Shown here: piece by piece, positions 1 to 5,523 of the stretch
Numbering within the stretch: position 1 is the stretch's first letter
How the letters are laid out: every line of letters starts with the position of its first letter
From: Paracoccaceae bacterium
Lineage (GTDB): Bacteria > Pseudomonadota > Alphaproteobacteria > Rhodobacterales > Rhodobacteraceae
Length of the DNA: 5,593 nucleotides
Direction: 5' to 3'
Assembly (NCBI GenBank): GCA_027030435.1
Contig: JALVEX010000032.1
Span: 1 to 5,593 of the forward strand
Translations under genes and position numbers: made by a program
Notes under the pieces: model-generated
Database searches by the model: none
Told to the model about the DNA's origin: nothing
What the model saw: the letters and a program-made list of their open reading frames with translations, nothing else

Positions 1-1027
1 CACCGGACCGCCCAAGGGGGTGCTGCACGGCCACCGGGTGCTGCTCGGGCATCTGCCGGCCATCGAGCTGCATCACGAATTCTTTCCCCGCCCCGGCGAC
101 AGCGGCTGGACCCCGGCCGACTGGGCTTGGATCGGCGGGCTGATGAATCTCGCGCTCCCCTGCCTCTTTCACGGCGTTGAGCTCCTCAGTCACCGGATGC
201 GCAAGTTCGATCCCGAAGCGGCCTTCGCCCTGATCGCCCGCCACCGCCTGCGCAATCTCTTCCTGCCGCCGACGGCGCTTCGCATGATGCAATCGGCGCC
301 CCGGGTGCCCGAAGGGCTGGCGGTGCGCACGATCAGCTCGGGCGGCGAAAGCCTCGGCGCAGGCCTGCGCGCCTGGGCGCGGGCGCATATGGGCGCAAGC
401 GTGAACGAGATCTACGGCCAGACGGAATGCAATCTGGTGATTTCATCGTGCAATGCGCTCTTTGATACACCCGAAGGCGCGATGGGGCGCGCGGTGCCTG
501 GCCATGAGGTGGCGATCATCGATCACGAGGGCCGGGCGCTCGGCGCGGGGGAGGTGGGCGAGATCGCTGTGCGCCTGCCCGATCCGGTGATGATGCTCGA
601 ATACTGGAACCGCCCGGAGGCGACGGCGGCGAAATGCGCCGGTGGCTGGCTGCGCACCGGGGATCTCGGAAGCCATGACGGCAGCGGCTTCTTCACCTAT
701 GTGAGCCGGGATGATGACGTCATCACATCGGCCGGCTACCGGATCGGGCCGAGCGAGATCGAGAACTGCCTGACCGGCCACGAGGATGTGGTCATGGCGG
801 CGGCCATCGGCGTGCCGGACCCTCTGCGCACCGAGGTGGTCGAGGCGCATGTGGTGCTGCGCGAGGGCGTCGGGGGGAGCGAGGCGCTGGCAGAGGCGCT
901 GGTGGCAAGGGTGCGCGAGAAGGTTTCGCCCCATGTGGCCCCGCGCCGGATCGTCTGGGCCGAAAGCCTGCCCATGACGGCCACCGGCAAGATCATGCGG
1001 CGCAAGCTGCGCGATGGTGCGGCATGA
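1..1027 (+). CDS. AMP-forming acyl-CoA synthetase (ACSM-like), 5'-truncated by window edge
   Basis: This enzyme would activate a carboxylic acid with ATP to an acyl-adenylate and then pass it to CoA, in the cytoplasm. The reading frame is open from base 2, giving 341 visible residues; the N-terminal part lies outside the window. The first residues, TGPPKG, are the end of the ATP-binding A3 loop. Further family motifs follow in order, in visible numbering: YGQTE (138-142), TGD (219-221), a hinge-like RDDD followed by GYRIGP (about 236-250), and the C-terminal TATGK with the presumed catalytic lysine at 330. The block WTPADWAWIGG and the FLPPTALRMM segment resemble acetate/medium-chain (ACSM-like) ligases rather than FadD long-chain enzymes. 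Substrate cannot be told from sequence alone. All visible catalytic motifs are intact. The GTG at 20 is internal to the protein, not its start. The gene is convergent with the minus-strand operon, so a shared function is unlikely. Confidence 0.93.
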   Translation, partial: TGPPKGVLHGHRVLLGHLPAIELHHEFFPRPGDSGWTPADWAWIGGLMNLALPCLFHGVELLSHRMRKFDPEAAFALIARHRLRNLFLPPTALRMMQSAPRVPEGLAVRTISSGGESLGAGLRAWARAHMGASVNEIYGQTECNLVISSCNALFDTPEGAMGRAVPGHEVAIIDHEGRALGAGEVGEIAVRLPDPVMMLEYWNRPEATAAKCAGGWLRTGDLGSHDGSGFFTYVSRDDDVITSAGYRIGPSEIENCLTGHEDVVMAAAIGVPDPLRTEVVEAHVVLREGVGGSEALAEALVARVREKVSPHVAPRRIVWAESLPMTATGKIMRRKLRDGAA

Positions 1028-1299
1028 TCCGTTTCGCCTTCATCACTGGTCGATAAATATCCCCGCCGGAGGCATATCTTCCCTTGCCGCCGGCATCAAC
1101 GGCGGGGATTTTTCGGCGCCCTCGTCATCTCGTCAGAAGAAAGAGGCGCAGAAGGAAATCACATGACCGGCCACACAGCCCGAGGGGCTCCGTTTCCTCC
1201 GCCAGCCAGCGGCCTATGCCAGGGCTTGTCCGGGGCTTGTTTCATTCCGCCGGTTTTCGATCTCGCGCCCGCGGGCATGCATCTTCCGGGCGGCGCCCT
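1028..1299. other. Convergent intergenic region
   Basis: This stretch separates the stop of the plus-strand synthetase from the stop of the minus-strand regulator. Besides the hairpin at 1059-1113 it holds a short ORF from ATG 1163 with a good AGGA-type ribosome site. It also has a perfect 10-bp palindrome GCCCGCGGGC (1267-1276), and a GC hairpin GGGC/GCCC just past the regulator stop (about 1288-1298, minus-strand sense) that has no T-run. An imperfect 11-base tandem repeat sharing GGGCTTGT lies at 1222-1229 and 1233-1240. No convincing terminator for the minus-strand operon and no clear promoter were seen. Confidence 0.6.
1059..1113 (+). terminator. Candidate intrinsic terminator after the acyl-CoA synthetase gene
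   Basis: A perfect 10-bp inverted repeat pairs ATCCCCGCCG (1059-1068) with CGGCGGGGAT (1100-1109). The right arm runs into five T residues (1109-1113), about 80 bases after the synthetase stop codon. The loop of 31 nt is long for an intrinsic terminator, but it holds a smaller hairpin, TGCC/GGCA (1085-1095), which would shorten it. The position and T-run fit termination of the plus-strand transcript. No stability calculation was made. Confidence 0.5.
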
Positions 1300-1345
1300 T
1301 CAGGGATGGGATGGGGGCGCGCGGTGTTGCGACAGAATCCGGTAG
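1163..1345 (+). CDS. Possible small ORF, 60 residues, doubtful
   Basis: An ATG at 1163 is preceded at good spacing by GAAGGAAATCAC, which contains an AGGA ribosome-binding core. It opens a 60-codon frame that runs 46 bases antisense into the end of the response-regulator gene. The predicted peptide is rich in Gly, Pro and Ala with four Cys and resembles nothing I recognise. It lies downstream of the candidate terminator and has no visible promoter. It may be chance in GC-rich DNA; the ribosome site is the only positive evidence. Confidence 0.15.
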   Translation: MTGHTARGAPFPPPASGLCQGLSGACFIPPVFDLAPAGMHLPGGALQGWDGGARCCDRIR

Positions 1346-2631
1346 AGGCTGCGTTCGCTGATCCCCAGAATTCTGGCGACTTCGCGGCGGTTGTTCTTGT
1401 GACGGCAGAGCAGATATTCGAGATAGCGATCGCGCAGCTGGTCAAGGCTGGGTTCATCGGCAACGTTCAAATGCTCGCCATGGGAAAGGCCGGCATTCAC
1501 CTGCTGGCCCAGTTCCACATGCCGCGGCAGGATCATCTTGTTCGATCCGGAAAGAATCACCCCGCGCTCGACGACATTGCGCAATTCGCGCAGGTTGCCG
1601 GGCCAGTCCCATTGCCGCAGAAGATCGATGGTCTTTTGCGAAAATGCCTTTTCCTCCCCCAGGGCGAAGCGGCGCCTGGAGAGGAAATGCTCGGCCAGCT
1701 GGGGGATGTCGCCGCGGCGCTCGCGCAGCGGCGGCACTTCGAGTGTGAAGGCGCTCAGGAAGTAGAAAAGCTCCGGCACCAGAACATCATGCGCCAGCAG
1801 ATCGGAAATGTTCTGGTCGGTCGCCGCGATCACCCGCACCTGCGCAGGGATCTCGCGCGCGGATCCGCGGCGCGAAAACGTTCCCGTCTCGAGCGCTCCG
1901 GCAAGGCGGCGCTGCACCACCTGCGGCATTCGGCCGATATCGGAGAGGAACAGCGTTCCGCCGCGCGAAAGTTCCAGCAGCCCCGGCTCGGCGGCCCCGA
2001 AGAGTTCGTCAAGCAGATTTGAGCCGTCGAGGCGTGCGCATTGCAACTCGGCGAAGCTTGCCTCGGCCCGCGGCCCGGCGGCATGGATGAAGCGTGCCAG
2101 CGTCCGCTTGCCGACACCCGGCTCACCGGTGATGATCACCGGGGTATCGGTTTCGGCAAGCACCTGCGCGCGTTTGCGCAACTTCTCCATCTGCGGCGAG
2201 CTGCCGACAAGCTCGGTGGTGACATGGCTGCGCATTTCACGGCGCAGAAGGCCGACCTCGTTGCGCAGCCTGGCCGCCGCGAACACCCGTTCGATCGCCA
2301 GTTCAAGCATCCTGGGCGAGATCGGCTTGGTCAGGTAATCCGCCGCCCCGGCCTTGATGGCATGAACCGCCTGTTCCACGGATCCATAGGCCGTGAGCAC
2401 CATCACGGGGCAGCCTCTGGTCAGTTCCGGCAGGTGTTCCGTCCCCTTGGCGTCCGGCAGGTTCTGATCGAGCAGGATCAAGTCCGGCGGGTCGGTTTCC
2501 AGGAGCTTCAGCGTTTCGCCGAGCGTCCCGGCCCCTCGGGTCCGGAAACCGAGGCGCTCGATCTGGCGCGACAACAGCCGGCGCAGCGTGGCATCATCAT
2601 CGACCACAAGGATCGTCTGTCGTTCCGCCAT
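1300..2631 (-). CDS. NtrC-family response regulator with a degenerate AAA+ domain
   Basis: This cytoplasmic transcription regulator of 443 residues is the likely partner of the histidine kinase just upstream. A receiver domain (about 5-118) has acidic D11-D13, phospho-acceptor D55, T80 and K102. A sigma54-activator-type AAA+ domain (about 141-375) has Walker A GEPGVGK (K175). A Fis-type helix-turn-helix (about 406-433) ends the protein. The AAA+ part is abnormal. The segment between LFG (210-212) and GGTLFL (224-229) is about 10 residues shorter than usual and has no GAFTGA loop. Walker B reads LFLSDIG instead of LFLDEIG. The two arginines of the usual FRxDLYYRL block are V285 and F291. The WPGNLREL sensor II block (343-350) is retained. 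Sigma54 activation is therefore doubtful; direct action with a sigma70-type polymerase is inferred. ATG 2631 was chosen because six residues precede the first receiver strand. ATG 2649, overlapping the kinase by 11 nt, is an alternative. Confidence 0.93.
   Translation of the reverse strand: MAERQTILVVDDDATLRRLLSRQIERLGFRTRGAGTLGETLKLLETDPPDLILLDQNLPDAKGTEHLPELTRGCPVMVLTAYGSVEQAVHAIKAGAADYLTKPISPRMLELAIERVFAAARLRNEVGLLRREMRSHVTTELVGSSPQMEKLRKRAQVLAETDTPVIITGEPGVGKRTLARFIHAAGPRAEASFAELQCARLDGSNLLDELFGAAEPGLLELSRGGTLFLSDIGRMPQVVQRRLAGALETGTFSRRGSAREIPAQVRVIAATDQNISDLLAHDVLVPELFYFLSAFTLEVPPLRERRGDIPQLAEHFLSRRRFALGEEKAFSQKTIDLLRQWDWPGNLRELRNVVERGVILSGSNKMILPRHVELGQQVNAGLSHGEHLNVADEPSLDQLRDRYLEYLLCRHKNNRREVARILGISERSLYRILSQHRAPPSHP
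1333..1416 (-). other. Fis-type helix-turn-helix of the response regulator
   Basis: Residues about 406-433 contain the REVARILGISERSLYR block typical of the C-terminal DNA-binding domain of NtrC-like regulators. It appears intact, so the protein should still bind DNA as a dimer even if its ATPase is inactive. Confidence 0.85.
1960..2004 (-). other. Site of the missing GAFTGA loop in the regulator
   Basis: Residues 210-224 run from LFG directly into AAEPGLLELSR and then the glycine pair before Walker B. In sigma54 activators about 21 residues, including GAFTGA, separate these landmarks; here there are 11. The reading frame is continuous and flanking motifs are in place, so this looks like an evolved deletion rather than a frameshift. 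Confidence 0.85.
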
Positions 2632-2638
2632 TTCCCGC

Positions 2639-4549
2639 TCATCCGCCATCTTGGCCACCCGCTGCATCATCCGCCGCTTCCGTCTGCTGCCTGTCGGGCA
2701 GATGCACCACGAAGGCGCTGCCCTTGCCCGGCTCGGAGCGGACCTCGATTCGCCCCCCAAGACGCTCGACCACCTGCTGGCATATGGCAAGCCCCAGGCC
2801 GCGCCCGGGCGTGCCGTCGGCGCGCCGGGTCCAGAACGGCAGGAAAATCGCCCCGAGATCCTTCGCCGCGATGCCGACTCCGGTATCGGCGACCGTCAGC
2901 CGCGCCCCGCCCGGGGCAGAGCAGATCTCGATCTCCAGCCGCCCTCCCTCCGCCATCGCGTGAATGGCGTTTACGACCAGATTCAGCACCAGGATCCGCA
3001 TGTCGCTGTCAGCCGCTTCGATGACAAGCCGTTCGGGCGCATCGATCCGGGCGCGGATACCGGCCTGTTCGAGATTGGGCCGCACCAGCCGGAGAATATC
3101 GCGCACGACCTCCACCAGATCCACCGCTTCGGCGCTGCCCGAAGCGGGCAGGGAAAGCCGCATCAGGCTTTCGGTGACATCCATGCAGGTCTGGATTTCG
3201 CGCTCGATCAGATCAGCGAAAGCGCGCGCCTCGCCGGTTTCTGGCAGGGCTTCGCGGATCGTGTCGAGCGCCAGCAGGATCGAGGAAAGCGGGGTGTTGA
3301 TTTCATGCGCGACGCCATTGGCCAGGAGCGCGATCTCGCCGAGGCGCTGCTGATGTGAAAGTTCCACCTCGCGGCCGAGATCGCGGATCACCTCGACCAC
3401 GCAATCGGCAACCTCGTGACCGACAGGCAGGCGGATCGGTGCGGCCGTCACCTCCACATTGATGAACCGGCCGTCTGCCCGCCGGTGGCGGTCGGTGTAT
3501 CGCAGGCTCTGCACCCCCTCCCGTAGGATCCGCACCACCGGGCAGGTCTGCAGGGTGGGCGGGCAGGGGCTTTCGCGGCCATGGGTCAGCCGGTAGCAGG
3601 GCTGGCCGATGACAGCCGATCGCGGCATGCCAAGCTGTTCGAGATGGGCGGCATTGGCGTGGCGCACCCGGAAATTCGCGTCAATCACCCGGATGCCGTC
3701 CGGCGCGGCGGCAAGGATCGCGTCCAGCGCATCGCGTGCAAGGCGCAGGGCCTCGTCCGCCGCTTCGAGCCGCGCGGCCATGGTATTGAACCCCTCGCCG
3801 AGAGCGGCGATCTCGTCTTCGCCGACAGGCTCGACGCGGGCGGATGTATCGCCCCCGCCGACGGCCCGAACCCCTTCCGCCAGCGGCTCGAGCCGGTCGA
3901 GCACCAGCCGGCGGGTCGCCCTCCAGAGCGCAAGCCCCAGAAGCACCATCACCACAGCCCCCATGCCGATAAGGATCACGGTGCCGCGCAGGGCCTGGGC
4001 CATCACCGGAGCGGCGCGAAAATCCACCACAAGGAGGCCATTCACCGGATGTGCGGCCGGGTCGCCGTGGCATGCCCTGCAGGCATCCCGGTTGTGGACC
4101 GGATTGATGCTGCGCAGCACATCCGCGCGGCCCGGGCTGCGCCGGAAGGCCGCGATCGCGGTTCCCGAGGCCAGCGCCCTTGCGATGCCCGGGTCATCCA
4201 CATGCCGGCCGATCCGATCATGCCGATCCGAAAATCTCACTTCGCCGCCGGGCGAGAGGATCATCACCCCGTCAATGCCCGGCTGCGCGCCGAGCCTGTC
4301 AACGATGCGGGTGAGGCCTTCGAGATCGCGCTTCAGCATGGCGTTTTCCAGCGCGATCTGCAGCGATTTGTTCAGGGCCAGCGAGGCGCGTTCGTTCTCG
4401 CCGAGCAGCATTTGCGTATGCAGCAGGAGGAGTATGGCCATGAAGGCGAGAGAGGCGAGAAACAGATAGAGCGCACTTACCGCGATCAGGCGCCGTTGCA
4501 GGCTCTTGCCGAGGAAAGTCCGAATTCTGCGTATCAGGCGAAGAGGCAT
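2639..4549 (-). CDS. Membrane sensor histidine kinase with periplasmic heme-c motif and Cys-rich PAS domain
   Basis: This inner-membrane sensor kinase of 636 residues probably phosphorylates the regulator encoded next. Transmembrane segments lie at about 21-43 and 188-209, enclosing a periplasmic domain of roughly 145 residues that ends with CRACH (157-161), a CXXCH heme-c attachment motif. A HAMP linker (about 210-265) and a PAS domain (about 271-390) follow. The PAS domain carries C318, H323, C329 and C336 in the pattern C-x4-H-x5-C-x6-C-P. The catalytic core is complete: H box AHEINTP with H415, N box N523/N527, G1 DTGVGI at 555-560, F box FLPFW, and G2 GRGLGL at 582-587. The start at ATG 4549 overlaps the polyferredoxin stop as TGATG. 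The open frame extends further upstream, but that part is an Arg/His-rich shadow of the ferredoxin gene. Heme attachment is inferred from the motif only; redox or ligand sensing is the natural role. Confidence 0.94.
   Translation of the reverse strand: MPLRLIRRIRTFLGKSLQRRLIAVSALYLFLASLAFMAILLLLHTQMLLGENERASLALNKSLQIALENAMLKRDLEGLTRIVDRLGAQPGIDGVMILSPGGEVRFSDRHDRIGRHVDDPGIARALASGTAIAAFRRSPGRADVLRSINPVHNRDACRACHGDPAAHPVNGLLVVDFRAAPVMAQALRGTVILIGMGAVVMVLLGLALWRATRRLVLDRLEPLAEGVRAVGGGDTSARVEPVGEDEIAALGEGFNTMAARLEAADEALRLARDALDAILAAAPDGIRVIDANFRVRHANAAHLEQLGMPRSAVIGQPCYRLTHGRESPCPPTLQTCPVVRILREGVQSLRYTDRHRRADGRFINVEVTAAPIRLPVGHEVADCVVEVIRDLGREVELSHQQRLGEIALLANGVAHEINTPLSSILLALDTIREALPETGEARAFADLIEREIQTCMDVTESLMRLSLPASGSAEAVDLVEVVRDILRLVRPNLEQAGIRARIDAPERLVIEAADSDMRILVLNLVVNAIHAMAEGGRLEIEICSAPGGARLTVADTGVGIAAKDLGAIFLPFWTRRADGTPGRGLGLAICQQVVERLGGRIEVRSEPGKGSAFVVHLPDRQQTEAADDAAGGQDGG
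3542..3598 (-). other. Cys/His cluster in the cytoplasmic PAS domain of the kinase
   Basis: Codons 318-336 carry C318, H323, C329 and C336, with HGRESPC and TCPV as recognisable blocks. Similar 'HGR-x2-PC ... CP' insertions occur in PAS domains of other proteobacterial sensors. Four potential ligands in 19 residues could hold a metal or Fe-S cluster, or act as a thiol switch. The sequence does not say which. Confidence 0.65.
4067..4081 (-). other. CXXCH heme-c binding motif in the kinase periplasmic domain
   Basis: Codons 157-161 encode C-R-A-C-H, followed by GDPA and then the GLLVVDF strand leading to the second membrane segment. A CXXCH placed late in a periplasmic Cache/PAS-like domain, in the form 'N-x3-C-x2-CHG ... 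GLLxVD', is a recurring arrangement in heme-c sensor kinases and chemoreceptors. The domain is predicted to be exported, as cytochrome c maturation requires. Confidence 0.8.
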
Positions 4550-5523
4550 CAAAGCACCAGGATATCCGGGCGCGAGTATTGCCGCTTTTCGCAGATATTG
4601 CAAAGCTCCCACGCCTCTTCGCCGCCGCGCGCCGGACGGTGGGCCGGCGCCTTGCATGCGCTGCAGCGAAACGGCTCGAGCGCGACAGGCCCGCCGGCCG
4701 GCGCATCGATGCCGATGGCGATGGCGTCGTCCTCGCACAGGGCCAGGCACCAGCCGCATCCCGTGCAGCGGGAAGCGTCGATCTCATAGGCCGGCTGCTC
4801 GCCCTCGCCAAGGCGCAGCGCTTCGCTCGGACAGCCCCGAACGCAGGCATCGCATCCGCTGCAGCGAGCCGGATCAATTTCGGGCGCGAAGGGGAAATGC
4901 GGCCGTGCGCCCTTTCGCCGGGTGCCCAGAAATCTGCGCAGGGCATCGGCGCGTTCCTGCCCCGGATCTCCAGCGCCCTGGTGAAACAGCGCCCTGCGGC
5001 CCGCATCGGGCGGCGCGGGAGCGGCGAGCCGGCTGAACAGGCCGGGTTTGCGCCGGGGGCGGCGCACCAGTTCGAGCGGCCGCAGCCCGCGCGTGCGTGC
5101 CAATGCGTTGAACCGTGCAAGGGTCTCGGTGAATGGCGGCGCGCCTTTTCTCTCGCAGCCGGCGCAATCGAATTGTGCCACCTCGATCCGGCGCACCCCG
5201 ACGCCTGCGGCAAGGGCCAGTTCGGCCAGCGAGATCGCGTTCAGGCAATAATCGCCGCCGCCAGCCACCCCGGCACAGCTGAGCGGCCATGTGTGCTCTC
5301 CGGGCTCCGGCGGCGGCACGGGCGATACGAACGCCTGTTCCGGACAGGCCGCAACGCAGGCGCCGCAGCCGGAGCACCGGGCCGGGTCGATCCGGGGCGC
5401 GCCACCGCGCGGCAGGCCGATCGCTTCGGCGGGGCAGGCTCTTTCGCAGCTTTCGCACAGGGGGATCGGCAGCGTCACCCGAGCGCAGCGTCGCGCCTCG
5501 AGCCCCGGAATCCGCTTTCTCAC
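4549..5523 (-). CDS. Polyferredoxin-like multi-[4Fe-4S] protein
   Basis: This cysteine-rich protein of 324 residues is probably cytoplasmic, as no signal peptide or membrane segment is seen. An N-terminal ferredoxin module has C23-x2-C26-x3-CP (30-31) and a full C50-x2-C53-x2-C56-x3-C60-P. The first motif lacks its usual leading cysteine, and C13 may replace it. A middle part holds C83, C93 and a CAGC pair (120, 123). After a basic, low-complexity spacer (about 150-210) comes a second two-cluster module, C221-x2-C224-x2-C227-x3-CP and C253-x2-C256-x2-C259-x3-C263. The C-terminus adds two CXXC pairs (287/290 and 308/311), like a zinc ribbon or further cluster site. About four [4Fe-4S] clusters are expected. 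The role is likely electron transfer or maturation for a respiratory enzyme. GTG 5523 is the likely start because it overlaps the upstream stop as GTGA. TTG 5526 is also in frame, and the frame stays open to the window edge. No family-level gene name was recognised. Confidence 0.88.
   Translation of the reverse strand: MRKRIPGLEARRCARVTLPIPLCESCERACPAEAIGLPRGGAPRIDPARCSGCGACVAACPEQAFVSPVPPPEPGEHTWPLSCAGVAGGGDYCLNAISLAELALAAGVGVRRIEVAQFDCAGCERKGAPPFTETLARFNALARTRGLRPLELVRRPRRKPGLFSRLAAPAPPDAGRRALFHQGAGDPGQERADALRRFLGTRRKGARPHFPFAPEIDPARCSGCDACVRGCPSEALRLGEGEQPAYEIDASRCTGCGWCLALCEDDAIAIGIDAPAGGPVALEPFRCSACKAPAHRPARGGEEAWELCNICEKRQYSRPDILVL
4735..4863 (-). other. C-terminal 2x[4Fe-4S] module of the polyferredoxin
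   Basis: Two complete C-x2-C-x2-C-x3-C motifs at residues 221-231 and 253-263 form a canonical bacterial dicluster ferredoxin fold. The second ends in CE rather than CP, a tolerated change. Confidence 0.88.
5344..5487 (-). other. N-terminal 2x[4Fe-4S] module of the polyferredoxin
   Basis: The nine residues that matter are C13, C23, C26, C30, C50, C53, C56, C60 and P61. If clusters form as in classical dicluster ferredoxins, C50/C53/C56/C30 hold one cluster and C23/C26/C60 plus C13 hold the other. C13 is offset from the usual position (about residue 20), which is unusual. Confidence 0.7.

Noticed and set aside
1222..1240. Imperfect 11-base tandem repeat containing GGGCTTGT
   Set aside because: Only two copies are present, with no further units and no associated element. 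It is too small to call a repeat feature.
1267..1276. Perfect palindrome GCCCGCGGGC as a possible operator
   Set aside because: It is short, purely G/C, lies downstream of both convergent genes and occurs in very GC-rich DNA, so chance is a sufficient explanation.
1084..2022. 312-codon plus-strand open frame over the end of the regulator gene
   Set aside because: It is antisense to the conserved AAA+ and helix-turn-helix coding sequence, has a basic low-complexity product, and lacks domains.
2632..2790. 53-codon N-terminal extension of the regulator frame
   Set aside because: It overlaps the kinase's ATP-binding domain, has a Ser/Arg-rich shadow composition, and receiver domains normally begin within a few residues of the start.
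2041..3358. Overlapping plus-strand frames of 327 and 256 codons
   Set aside because: They are shadows of the receiver and kinase catalytic domains on the other strand, with no family resemblance.
4550..4759. 70-codon N-terminal extension of the kinase frame
   Set aside because: The translated extension is Arg/His-rich and lies wholly inside the polyferredoxin's conserved C-terminal cysteine motifs. ATG 4549 is directly followed by a normal membrane-anchored N-terminus.
3581..4789. 402-codon plus-strand open frame antisense to the kinase
   Set aside because: The minus strand here encodes an unmistakable histidine kinase with all catalytic boxes. The plus-strand product has no recognisable domain and is explained by scarce stop codons in GC-rich DNA.
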